Source of the DNA: Janthinobacterium aquaticum
GTDB taxonomy: Bacteria > Pseudomonadota > Gammaproteobacteria > Burkholderiales > Burkholderiaceae_D
Length of the DNA: 64,000 nucleotides
NCBI RefSeq assembly: GCF_009208565.1
Contig: NZ_WFLK01000017.1
Span: 1-64,000, forward strand
Direction: 5' to 3'
The position numbers and the translations under genes were made by a program. Under the pieces are notes generated by a model. The model saw only the letters and a list, made by a program, of their open reading frames with translations. It was not told the origin of the DNA and searched no databases. Below, one piece after another: positions 18,228 through 30,148 of the stretch. How positions within the stretch are numbered: the stretch's first letter is position 1; each line of letters starts with the position of its first letter.

Positions 18228-19280
18228 ATGACTACCACCGCCAAAGGCTACGCCGCACTGGACCCGAAATCGCCATTGCAGCCATTCACGTTCGAGCGCC
18301 GCGCACCGCGCGAGGACGATGTCGCCATCTCGATCAAGTATTGCGGCGTATGCCACTCCGATATCCACCAGGCGCGCGACGAGTGGGGCGGCTCGGTGTT
18401 CCCGATGGTGCCGGGCCATGAAATTGCCGGCGTCGTTACCGCTGTCGGCGCCAATGTCACCAAATTCAAGGTCGGCGACCATGTGGGCGTGGGCTGCTTT
18501 GTCGACTCCTGCACCACTTGCAAGACGCGCAATGTCGATCTCGAACAGTATATGCCTGGCCTGGTCCAGACCTACAACAGCGTCGAACCGGAGACCGGCA
18601 ACGCTACCCAGGGCGGTTATTCCGACGCCATCGTCGTCAAGGAAGGCTATGTGCTGTCGATTCCCGACAACCTGCCGCTCGACGCCGCCGCGCCCTTGCT
18701 GTGCGCCGGCATCACGCTGTACTCGCCGCTGAACCATTGGAAGGCCGGTCCGGGCAAGCAGGTCGCCATCGTCGGCATGGGTGGTCTGGGCCACATGGGC
18801 GTGAAACTGGCGCATGCCATGGGCGCCGAAGTGACGGTGCTGTCGCAAACGCTGTCCAAGCGCGAAGACGGCCTGCGCCTGGGCGCCGACCATTATTACG
18901 CCACCAATGACGCCGAGACCTTCAGCAAGCTGGCCGGCACGTTTGACCTCATCATCTGCACCGTCGGTGCGGCCATTGACTGGAACGCGTATATCAACCT
19001 GCTCAAGGTCGATGGCAATATGGTGATCGTCGGCATTCCTGAAGGCGCCACGCCGCCCGTCAGCGCCTTTGGCCTGGTCGGCGCGCGCCGCAGCCTGTCC
19101 GGCTCGATGATCGGCTCGATCAAGGAAACCCAGGAAATGCTCGACTTCTGCGGCAAGCACAATATCGTCTCCGATATCGAAGTGATCCGCATCCAGGACA
19201 TCAACGAAGCGTTTGAGCGCGTGGTGAAAAGCGATGTGCGCTATCGGTTTGTGATTGATATGGCGTCGCTGGCTGAATAA
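18228..19280 (+). CDS. Zinc-dependent alcohol dehydrogenase (cinnamyl-alcohol dehydrogenase-like, NADP type)
   Basis: 350 aa, medium-chain dehydrogenase/reductase. Catalytic zinc ligands are Cys39 (CGVCHSD), His64-Glu65 (GHE) and Cys159 ([12 protein letters not shown]). The Rossmann loop is [11 protein letters not shown], and the following strand ends LSQTLSK, which suits NADPH. The structural zinc site is degraded: family positions for its third and fourth cysteines are Arg101 and Met109, leaving only Cys95 and Cys98. The start at 18228 has AAAAGGAG upstream; 36 further codons are open before it but look non-coding. Probably reduces aldehydes and is controlled by the divergent AraC regulator. 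Confidence 0.93.
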   Translation: MTTTAKGYAALDPKSPLQPFTFERRAPREDDVAISIKYCGVCHSDIHQARDEWGGSVFPMVPGHEIAGVVTAVGANVTKFKVGDHVGVGCFVDSCTTCKTRNVDLEQYMPGLVQTYNSVEPETGNATQGGYSDAIVVKEGYVLSIPDNLPLDAAAPLLCAGITLYSPLNHWKAGPGKQVAIVGMGGLGHMGVKLAHAMGAEVTVLSQTLSKREDGLRLGADHYYATNDAETFSKLAGTFDLIICTVGAAIDWNAYINLLKVDGNMVIVGIPEGATPPVSAFGLVGARRSLSGSMIGSIKETQEMLDFCGKHNIVSDIEVIRIQDINEAFERVVKSDVRYRFVIDMASLAE

Positions 19281-19301
19281 AAACGCGGCGGGCGGCGGGC
19301 C

Positions 19302-19401
19302 GTAGGTCGGATTAGCGGGGCAAAGCCCCGCGTAATCCGACAACATTGTTGGCGTCAGCGGTGTTGTCGGATTACGGCGCTTCGCGCCTAATCCGACCTA
19401 C
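19302..19401. repeat. REP-like paired palindrome (copy 3)
   Basis: Left half GTAGGTCGGATTAGCGGGG ... CCCCGCGTAATCCGAC, joiner AACATTGTTGGCG, right half GTTGTCGGATTACGGCG ... CGCCTAATCCGACCTAC. It starts 22 bases after the dehydrogenase stop and lies between convergent genes. Confidence 0.9.
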
Positions 19402-19414
19402 ATTCCTGTTCAAT

Positions 19415-21037
19415 TCACGTTGCAATGCCGTATTTGTGCTGTGTCGCCTCATACTGCATCCTCAGCGATTCAAGCTTCGGATGCTTGGGATCGATCTTGC
19501 GGATGGTGTGCAGGTGGTTTTGCAGCTGCTCGGCCAGCGTGGCTTCCCAGCCCAGCATATTGAGCTGGCGCAGTACCGCTTCGCTCGAGGCAAACAGTAC
19601 CGGCAGGTTGCCCGGCGTGCGCCGCAGCGCCTGGCGCAGCATGAAGACGGCGCCTTTGAGTTCGCCGCTTTCGGTCTTGCCGGCCGCTTCCTGCAGTAGT
19701 TCCTGCACCTGGTTTTTCAGCTGCTGGCCCAGTCCCTGCGCCAGGTCGTGGCGGCCGGCCTTTTCAAACACGTCGACCGCCTGTTCCATCGTCACCTCGC
19801 TGTCAGCCTCGTTGACCAGCTTCATCATCAGCTCCGAGGCCGCATCGTCGAGATTGTTTTTCAGGCAGCTTTGCACGAGGCCTACCTTCAGCTGCGTCGA
19901 CAGTCCTCGTGCGCCCTGCACGGCAGCGGCGGCCTGCTGCAGTTCGCTGGCGGCAGCGATATCGTTGCCGGTCATTTCATGCAGCATGGCAGCCGAGATG
20001 GCGCGGCACGCTTCCACGTTCGGGCCGCTGCGCAGCGAGCGCTCCATGTCGCGCAGCACGCCGCTGGCCTGCGGGCCGTCGCCTTTTTTCACCAGTGTCC
20101 GCACCAGATTGACATGGTCTTCGGGGTCGCGAAATTCCGAATACTTGGCCTTGGTGACCACCTGCTTGTAGGCGCGTTCGGCCGCGCCAATGTCGCCGGT
20201 GTCGAACGCCATGCCGCCCAGGCGGCGCAGCCGACGCACCATATGCGGCGAAATGGCCACCGCATCTTCGAGGATTTTCTTGGCCTGCAGTTGCTGGCCC
20301 ATCGCTTCGTGGTTCTGCGCCAGCAGGTCGTAGGCTGCCATAAAGCGCGGATACTGTTCCAGCAGTTCGGACAGCGATTGCGCCACTTCTTCATGGCGCT
20401 GCTGCTCGAACAAGGTGCGCGCCAGGCCCAGGTGCACCCACGCCATCGGGCGCGCCTGCAGCATATGCGTATAAATCGTTTCCGCTTCGCGCCACTCGCC
20501 CAGTTCCAGGTGCAGTTCGGCGCGCAGGCGCGCAAAGTCGGCCGCCAGGCGCGGGTGGCGCAATTCGGCCTCGCTGCAGCTGGCCACGGCTTCGCGCAGC
20601 TTGCCTTTTTCAAGCAGCTGATAAGTCGGCAGGAAGATGGCGCGCCGTTCGATGGCGCGTGCGATGCGACCGCTCAACACATCGACCGTGAAGGGCTTGA
20701 GGATATAGTCGGACGGCGACAGTTCGGCCGCGCTCACCACCTTGCTGTGCACCGCTTCCGAGGTCAGCATGATAAAGATGGTCCACAGTCCGATCAGCTT
20801 GTGGTGGCGCAGGTCTTCCAGCAGTTGCTGGCCGTCCTGGCCGTCGGTGCCACTACCAAGATCGTACTCGCACAGGATAATATCGAACGGTTTCTTGGCC
20901 AGCAGCTTGATCGCGCTGGCGGAATTGACCGCATATTCGGCTTTGGTAATCGACGCCTGCGTCAGCATATTGTGCAAATTGCCGCGCATGCTGGGGTTGG
21001 GATCGATAATCAGAACCGACAAGTCACTATATGGCAT
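19415..21037 (-). CDS. Response-regulator receiver protein with TPR repeats; phosphoacceptor Asp replaced by Glu
   Basis: 540 aa. The N-terminal 125 residues form a CheY-like receiver: acidic Asp12 near the start (IIDPNPS), the conserved Thr/Ser strand (IFIMLTSEA) and Lys in YILKPFT. At the phosphorylation position the sequence reads LCEYDLGSG, with Glu57 where the family has Asp. The rest is a long TPR-like helical array (WREAETIYTHMLQARP, WVHLGLARTLFEQQRHEE, AAERAYKQVVTKAKYS) that probably binds partner proteins. No DNA-binding or enzymatic output domain is visible. Because Glu can mimic phospho-Asp weakly, the protein may be locked or act as a scaffold. No kinase lies beside it. Confidence 0.85.
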   Translation of the reverse strand: MPYSDLSVLIIDPNPSMRGNLHNMLTQASITKAEYAVNSASAIKLLAKKPFDIILCEYDLGSGTDGQDGQQLLEDLRHHKLIGLWTIFIMLTSEAVHSKVVSAAELSPSDYILKPFTVDVLSGRIARAIERRAIFLPTYQLLEKGKLREAVASCSEAELRHPRLAADFARLRAELHLELGEWREAETIYTHMLQARPMAWVHLGLARTLFEQQRHEEVAQSLSELLEQYPRFMAAYDLLAQNHEAMGQQLQAKKILEDAVAISPHMVRRLRRLGGMAFDTGDIGAAERAYKQVVTKAKYSEFRDPEDHVNLVRTLVKKGDGPQASGVLRDMERSLRSGPNVEACRAISAAMLHEMTGNDIAAASELQQAAAAVQGARGLSTQLKVGLVQSCLKNNLDDAASELMMKLVNEADSEVTMEQAVDVFEKAGRHDLAQGLGQQLKNQVQELLQEAAGKTESGELKGAVFMLRQALRRTPGNLPVLFASSEAVLRQLNMLGWEATLAEQLQNHLHTIRKIDPKHPKLESLRMQYEATQHKYGIAT

Positions 21038-21396
21038 CGTTCAGGTCTCGCTCATCTGGACGGTCATGGCCCGCATCGGCTGCAAGGCATCGCCTGACAA
21101 CATACTTTTTATCAGCATACTGCAAAGCCGGGCGGCCTTGCCAGCAAAATGCAGCGTGCCGTGCGACCGGGTGAAAGTGTTGTATTTCAGATTACTTTTC
21201 AGCAGCGCAGGCGGTGCCCGCCGGCGTCGTTGGCGTGTACGCTTGCCCGCTTCCTGTGGCTGAGCTATTCTCTGCGCAATACCCCATATAAAATATGACA
21301 CTGTAGATGCCATCTGGCAATTTTCAGCGTGTGGCGCTGACGGCTCGCTGGCTCTGTTCCGATCATCAAGAAGTCTGATTTCCCCGTTGGCGGCCC
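21038..21396. other. 359-base intergenic gap between divergent genes
   Basis: The TPR-receiver gene and the diguanylate cyclase gene diverge from this stretch, so it should hold both promoters. I see no perfect -35/-10 pair; short AT-rich patches such as CATATAAAATATGACA near 21285-21300 are possible -10 regions. No coding frame stands out. Confidence 0.4.
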
Positions 21397-22461
21397 ATGC
21401 CTGATTTTACTTTCCGCTCGCTGCAGCGGATCGCTGCACCGCTGGCTTTTGGCGGTAATGGCGCGCAAGAGCAGGTTTTTTTCTCCGAATTGCACCGGGT
21501 AGGCGTGCTCACGCAGCTGCTTGGCATCTGCGGCTATTGCGTGACCTGGATGATGATCCCGCAGCCGAACTGGCTCGACCCCAGGCAGGCGATACTGGCG
21601 CTGGCGTGCATGCTGTCGACCTTTGTGGTGCGCGTGCGCTGCCGCACGCTGCTATGGCTGACCATCAGCGGCGCCTGCGCCGTGCTGGCGCTGGCATTCG
21701 GCCTGCGCACCATGGCCGACGCGGTCGGCAATCCGGTATTCTGGGTGCTGCCGGTCGGCGTGTTCATGACGCTGGCCATTGCGCCGATTTTCAACGGCGG
21801 CCTCACTTACCTGGCGGTGGTGGCTGGCATCTGGTGGATCGTCTGGAGCGGCGTCTACCACGCCGACCAGTGGATTCGCGAAGCGTCGTGGATGCCTTTG
21901 ATGATGGTGGTGACGATCCTGTTCGGGCTGGCGCTCAATATCAGTTTCAGCCTACTGCGGCTGCGCAATTTCCACGCGCGCCAGGAACTGACGCGCCTGG
22001 CCTTCCAGGACAGCCTGACGGGTCTCAACAACCGCCGCATGTTTACCCAGAGCGCGCAGCGCATGCAGCGCGAAGTGCCGGGACGGGTGCTGCATTTCAT
22101 GATGATCGATCTCGACAACTTCAAGAAAATCAACGACGGCCTGGGCCACGATGTGGGCGACGAGGTGCTGGTCAAAACGGCCACCATTATCGCCACCTCG
22201 GCCGAAGGCCACCTGTGCGGTCGCCTGGGCGGCGAGGAGTTCGGCGTGGTGTTTGTCGGCGACCGCCAGGCTGTATGCGCCTTTGCCACCACGCTGGTCG
22301 ACACCGTCCATCGCAGCTTCACGCTGGCTTGCCCGGTGTCGATCAGCGTGGGCATCGCCGAACTGGCCTGCGACAAGGACCTCGGTCACAGCTACCGGCT
22401 GGCCGACGAATCGCTGTACCAGGCCAAGCGCCAGGGCAAAAACTGTTATGTGATCGCCTGA
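21397..22461 (+). CDS. Membrane diguanylate cyclase (GGDEF protein)
   Basis: 354 aa. The first 190 residues hold about five to six hydrophobic segments ([86 protein letters not shown]). The cytoplasmic GGDEF domain follows: [12 protein letters not shown] at its start, [20 protein letters not shown], and the active-site GGEEF at 278-282. It should make cyclic di-GMP. The inhibitory I-site (RxxD ahead of GGEEF) reads SAEG, so product feedback is probably lost. Sensory input is unknown. purL follows 140 bases downstream but has its own -10 box. Confidence 0.93.
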   Translation: MPDFTFRSLQRIAAPLAFGGNGAQEQVFFSELHRVGVLTQLLGICGYCVTWMMIPQPNWLDPRQAILALACMLSTFVVRVRCRTLLWLTISGACAVLALAFGLRTMADAVGNPVFWVLPVGVFMTLAIAPIFNGGLTYLAVVAGIWWIVWSGVYHADQWIREASWMPLMMVVTILFGLALNISFSLLRLRNFHARQELTRLAFQDSLTGLNNRRMFTQSAQRMQREVPGRVLHFMMIDLDNFKKINDGLGHDVGDEVLVKTATIIATSAEGHLCGRLGGEEFGVVFVGDRQAVCAFATTLVDTVHRSFTLACPVSISVGIAELACDKDLGHSYRLADESLYQAKRQGKNCYVIA

Positions 22462-22511
22462 AAACGACGTTGGCGGGGCAAGCAAGGGTCGTGGGAAGGG
22501 GGCAAAACGGG

Positions 22512-22517
22512 TATAAT
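22512..22517 (+). promoter_or_regulatory. -10 box, probable purL promoter
   Basis: A perfect TATAAT lies 85 bases before the purL start codon in GC-rich sequence. No good -35 box is seen, so the assignment rests on the -10 alone. Confidence 0.4.
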
Positions 22518-22601
22518 GCGCGCAAAGGAAATTTGCCGCACCACGATTTTGTCATTCTTACCTTTAACCCGCAGCCACGCTGCATCAACCACCTTCCAAC
22601 C

Positions 22602-26651
<4,050 letters not shown>

Positions 26652-26705
26652 GCAATTTGTCCAGGCGATGTTGCTAAAGTCAAAGCCGAGCCTTTTTAAA
26701 TTGTG

Positions 26706-26740
26706 AAAAAAGCCGCTGTCGAAAGTCAGCGGCTTTTTAA
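26706..26740. terminator. Bidirectional terminator between purL and the DUF3800 gene
   Basis: AAAAAGCCGCTG and CAGCGGCTTTTT form a 12-bp stem with an 8-base loop; A- and T-runs on each side let it work on both strands. purL ends 55 bases before and the minus-strand gene ends just after. Confidence 0.85.
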
Positions 26741-26751
26741 TTTATTTTTAA

Positions 26752-27897
26752 TTAAATGATATTGTCAACCAGATTTTTCAAACTCTTGAACCGTTGCTCG
26801 TCCAAGACTTTTATTTTTCCGGCACTTCCAAGGGCGAATAGCTCATCGGCTTTTTTCAAGCGACCAAGCAGCGGCATGGTTATTCCATCAACCAAGTCTG
26901 CGAAACCGGTGATATCTGAATAAGTTGTTGGTATTTTGTAACCTTTTGTTGAGCTGGCAATGATTACGTCATGATCGCGTAGTTTCGCGATAACATTAGA
27001 TCGAAGATACTGTTTAGTGATGCCATTGAATCCCTGTTCAGAAAGATGTTCCAGTATTTCATTCGTGGTAGTGAATTTTTCAAGCATCGGGAATCGGGCT
27101 TGAAAAAGAAGATAGCTAAGTGTCGCATGCTGAATAGCCACTTCAGTATCATAATTGTCGATATTTTCTTTCAAGAAGTGAGAAGCAGTACGTAAGGATA
27201 TTTTTGAAATTTCACTATCGACTTCGTCGCTAACCGCTGTCCCAAGAGGATCAATCTCAAAGTGAGGCGGCCATTCATCAATGCTGATTCTTTTTTGGCG
27301 TAAAAATTCAAGAAAATTTTTCTTTGCTTCGCCTGTCGCCTTGTTTTCATAAACTTTTGCAACAGTGCCAACAAGAAAGTCGGCAAGCTGCACCATTACA
27401 TTGTTCCTGCTGTCTACCATCTCGATTTTAGAAGTAGAAAAGAGATCAGGGCCATGGTTTTCATTGATATATTTTTCAAAGCTTTCCATGAATTCGCTGG
27501 AACCATGCCCATCTGCGTAGATGGTCAAGTTTTCTGCTGCTCTGAATAATTTCTCATAAAGTATGCCATTTGTAAATTTTATAAATGACTTTTTGTATTT
27601 GAGTCCGGTGTCTTTTGAGATTCTCTTTTTGTCTATTGCTAAAGCATAAAATCTGAAATCGAGTAATTTTAATTCTGAAATTATCTCTGAGCGTTTTTTG
27701 TCTTTTGTTGAGCTGGACTTTATCTCTCCCAGCCCAAAATACTTAAGGCGAATTTTTTCTATTTCATTTGCAAGGGTGCTTGCATGTTCAGCAGAGACTA
27801 AAATTGCCAAAATCAAAAAGTAACTGGATGCACCATCCTTTGAGGTATCCAGATCGTGATTTCCAGATTCGTCTATAAATGCAAAATAGTCATTCAT
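26752..27897 (-). CDS. DUF3800 domain protein with C-terminal winged-helix-like region
   Basis: 381 aa. The N-terminus carries the DUF3800 signature FIDESGNHDLD with Asp9; Asp129 (IYADGHG) and Asp173 (VQLADFLVG) supply the other conserved acidic positions. Comparative work on this family predicts an RNase H-like fold, often linked with mobile or defence regions; nuclease activity is not proven. The C-terminal third (about 265-330, NEILEHLSEQGFNGITKQYL ... VIIASSTKGYKIP) looks like a winged helix. I choose the ATG at 27897 because AGGAAA lies just upstream; eleven codons more are open. The gene is strikingly AT-rich with A/T-ending codons, unlike its neighbours, which suggests recent transfer. 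Confidence 0.82.
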   Translation of the reverse strand: MNDYFAFIDESGNHDLDTSKDGASSYFLILAILVSAEHASTLANEIEKIRLKYFGLGEIKSSSTKDKKRSEIISELKLLDFRFYALAIDKKRISKDTGLKYKKSFIKFTNGILYEKLFRAAENLTIYADGHGSSEFMESFEKYINENHGPDLFSTSKIEMVDSRNNVMVQLADFLVGTVAKVYENKATGEAKKNFLEFLRQKRISIDEWPPHFEIDPLGTAVSDEVDSEISKISLRTASHFLKENIDNYDTEVAIQHATLSYLLFQARFPMLEKFTTTNEILEHLSEQGFNGITKQYLRSNVIAKLRDHDVIIASSTKGYKIPTTYSDITGFADLVDGITMPLLGRLKKADELFALGSAGKIKVLDEQRFKSLKNLVDNII

Positions 27898-28022
27898 GAT
27901 TTTCCTATGATTTTGAGCTGATTGACACATCTTCTGCTGGCTGAGGCCTAATCATGCGACGTCAACTACTTACTTGTGGTAACGTAAGCTTCAGTATGAC
28001 ATCAACTGACCTGGAGAGCCCC

Positions 28023-28478
28023 ATGAGTTTTGATTCCTTTCTGTCCAAGCTGAAAACCAAAGCCAGTGAACTGAAGACCGAGGCGCTGAAGTACAAGAAC
28101 AAGGATTTCCTGAACGCTGCCATGGCAGGCTCTGCCTTGATCGCAATGGCCGATGGCAGCGTCAGTTCGGAAGAAAAGCAGAAGATGGTCAAGTTCATCG
28201 AGAGCAATGAGGCGCTGTCGGTGTTTACCACCACTGATGTGATCAAGGCCTTCCAGGATTTTGTCAGCCAGCTCGAGTTTGACAAGGATATCGGCGAGGC
28301 CAAGGCGTATCAGGCGCTGGGCAAGATGAAATCGAATGCGGAAGCGTCGCGGCTGCTGGTGCGCATGATTATTGCGATTGCTTCGTCGGACGGCAATTTC
28401 GACGCGAATGAGCAGCGGGTGGCCAGCAAGATAGCCAAGGAGCTGGGTTTGAATCCTGCGGAGTTTGAGTTGCAGTAA
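28023..28478 (+). CDS. TerB-family (tellurite resistance-like) protein
   Basis: 151 aa, soluble and helical. Two acidic segments are typical of the TerB/TerB-like fold, which binds a metal: AMADGSVSSEEKQKM near residues 40-54 and ASSDGNFDANEQRVASKIA near 122-140. The start at 28023 is supported by CTGGAGAG four bases upstream; 23 codons more are open before it. It precedes the vWA-phosphatase-kinase set but is separated from it by a REP element and 226 bases, so it may be transcribed alone. TerB proteins are recurrent partners of TerY-type modules, so a functional link is plausible but inferred. Confidence 0.85.
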   Translation: MSFDSFLSKLKTKASELKTEALKYKNKDFLNAAMAGSALIAMADGSVSSEEKQKMVKFIESNEALSVFTTTDVIKAFQDFVSQLEFDKDIGEAKAYQALGKMKSNAEASRLLVRMIIAIASSDGNFDANEQRVASKIAKELGLNPAEFELQ

Positions 28479-28479
28479 C

Positions 28480-28588
28480 GTAGGTCGGATTAGCGCGCAG
28501 CGCGTAATCCGACATTGCCTTGACACGCCAACGATGTTGTCGGATTACGGCCCTATGGGCCTCGGCGGCCCCACCTAATCCGACCTAC
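28480..28588. repeat. REP-like paired palindrome (copy 4)
   Basis: Begins one base after the TerB-like stop codon. Left half GTAGGTCGGATTAGCGCG ... CGCGTAATCCGAC; right half GTTGTCGGATTACGGCCC ... CCTAATCCGACCTAC. Confidence 0.9.
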
Positions 28589-28704
28589 GCCCATGGCGTC
28601 TTTATGGCGTCTGTATGGCTTCATTTACTCAATTGAGCGCTGCAAAAGTGTATCCATAGGGTAAGCTTCGTCTGTAAGCTATTTCGCAACTCTATCAAAA
28701 ACAC

Positions 28705-29388
28705 ATGACAGCAATAATGATTCCTGACGTCGCCCTGGTCGACAATACCGAACAACGCACGCCGCTGGTGCTGGTGCTCGATTGCTCCGGCAGCATGGAC
28801 GGCCCCTTGATCAATATGCTTAACGAGGGTCTGGCGCTGCTGGAAGAAGAACTGAAGTCCGATGTGATCGCCAGCAAGCGCGTGCGCATACTGGTGATCG
28901 AGTTTGGTGCGCATGACGAAGCGCTGGTGGCCAGTAACTGGTGCGACGCGATGGATTTCACTGCGCCGCGTCTGGAGGCCAGCGGTACCACGCCGACCGG
29001 CCATGCGGTTGAGCTGGCACTGGCCGAGATCGAGCAGGAAAAGCAGCGCTTCCGCAGCGCCGGCGTGGCCTATACCCGGCCGTGGCTGTTTTTGATGTCC
29101 GATGGCGAGCCGACCGACAATTTTCAAGCGGCAGCGCAAATGGCGCGCCGTGCCGAGCAGGACAACAAGGTTGCGATTTTCCCGATTGCCGTGGGCGATC
29201 AGGCCAATACCGAGGTACTGGGGCAGTTTTCCAGCCGTGGCGAGCGTGGCGTGAAGCAGTTGCGCGGCCTGCAGTTCCGCGAGCTGTTCCTGTGGTTGAG
29301 CGCCAGCATGCAGGTGGTGTCGCAGTCGCGTCCGGGGCAGCAGGCGCAGCTGGCCTCGACCGATGGCTGGTCTGTCGTCAGTACCTGA
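28705..29388 (+). CDS. TerY-like von Willebrand factor A domain protein
   Basis: 227 aa, essentially one vWA domain. The metal-ion-dependent adhesion site is complete: Asp26, Ser28 and Ser30 in LVLDCSGSM, a threonine near 96 in GTTPTGHAV, and Asp133 in LMSDGEPTD. TerY is the vWA protein of Ter stress-response systems and recurs in a triad with a PP2C phosphatase and a protein kinase, exactly the next two genes here. It has no signal peptide or membrane segment, so it should be cytoplasmic and may scaffold the pair in a metal-dependent way. A second ATG at 28717 is possible. The PP2C gene follows almost directly. Confidence 0.9.
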   Translation: MTAIMIPDVALVDNTEQRTPLVLVLDCSGSMDGPLINMLNEGLALLEEELKSDVIASKRVRILVIEFGAHDEALVASNWCDAMDFTAPRLEASGTTPTGHAVELALAEIEQEKQRFRSAGVAYTRPWLFLMSDGEPTDNFQAAAQMARRAEQDNKVAIFPIAVGDQANTEVLGQFSSRGERGVKQLRGLQFRELFLWLSASMQVVSQSRPGQQAQLASTDGWSVVST

Positions 29389-29398
29389 GGTGGCGCAC

Positions 29399-30148
29399 GT
29401 GAAGCAGGGCTGGCGCGTGTTTGGCGCGTCGGTGGTGGGCAAGTCGCATCTGGACAAAGGCCTGCCGTGCCAGGACGCGCAGGCGCAGGCGGTGGTCGGC
29501 AGCCATCTGGTGGCGGTGGTATGCGACGGCGCCGGCTCGGCGCGCCATAGCGACGAGGGCGCGCAGTTCGTGGCTGACCAGCTGGTGTTGGCACTGGCCG
29601 CGCGCCTGCATGGCGGCGCTGCTATCGAAGAACTGCACAACGGTGCGCTTGAAGACGTGCTGGCGCAGATACGCGCGGCGCTCGATGAAAAGGCTGCAGC
29701 GGCCAGCGCTACCATCGACGACTATGCCACCACCGTCGTTGGCGTGGTCATGGGGCAGGACGTGGGGCTGTTCTTTCATCTGGGCGACGGCGTGGCGGTG
29801 GCGCAGATGGCCGATGGCGCGCAGCGCATCTCGCTGCCAGCCAACGGCGAATACGCCAATGAAACCTATTTTGTCAGCGGTACGCGCTGGCGCGATCATC
29901 TGCGCCTGCTGCCGCTGGGGCCAGGCGTCGAGTCGGTGGTGCTGATGTCCGACGGCTGCATGCCGTTTGCCATGGCGCGAAAGAACGCGTCGCTGTATGC
30001 GCCGTATATGGGCGCCATCGAGGGTTATCTGCGCAGCGTTAACAGCATCGAGTCCGGCAACGCGGCGCTTGCTGCCACGCTGGCCGACCCGCGCACGCAT
30101 CAGATTACCGGCGACGACAAGACCTTGTTGCTGGCCTGGCGCGCATGA
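29399..30148 (+). CDS. PP2C-family protein serine/threonine phosphatase
   Basis: 249 aa. Metal-binding motifs of PP2C phosphatases are visible: Asp26 in LPCQDAQ, Asp43-Gly44 in VVCDGAGSARHSDEGA, DDYATTVVGVV in the centre and ITGDDKTLLLAW near the end. I place the start at the GTG at 29399 because GAGGTGG (29387-29393) lies five bases upstream; the upstream ATG at 29363 would overlap TerY by 26 bases and has no good ribosome site. Its stop overlaps the kinase start by four bases (ATGA), so translation is likely coupled. It probably reverses the phosphorylation made by that kinase. Confidence 0.9.
   Translation: MKQGWRVFGASVVGKSHLDKGLPCQDAQAQAVVGSHLVAVVCDGAGSARHSDEGAQFVADQLVLALAARLHGGAAIEELHNGALEDVLAQIRAALDEKAAAASATIDDYATTVVGVVMGQDVGLFFHLGDGVAVAQMADGAQRISLPANGEYANETYFVSGTRWRDHLRLLPLGPGVESVVLMSDGCMPFAMARKNASLYAPYMGAIEGYLRSVNSIESGNAALAATLADPRTHQITGDDKTLLLAWRA

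Noticed and set aside
21537..22601. Very long in-frame extension upstream of PurL (355 codons)
   Set aside because: It overlaps the clearly real diguanylate cyclase in another phase and encodes Arg/Pro/Ala-rich sequence; PurL has its natural N-terminus at 22602.
29363..29398. Upstream ATG for the PP2C phosphatase
   Set aside because: It would overlap TerY by 26 bases without a ribosome site, while the GTG at 29399 has GAGGTGG five bases upstream.
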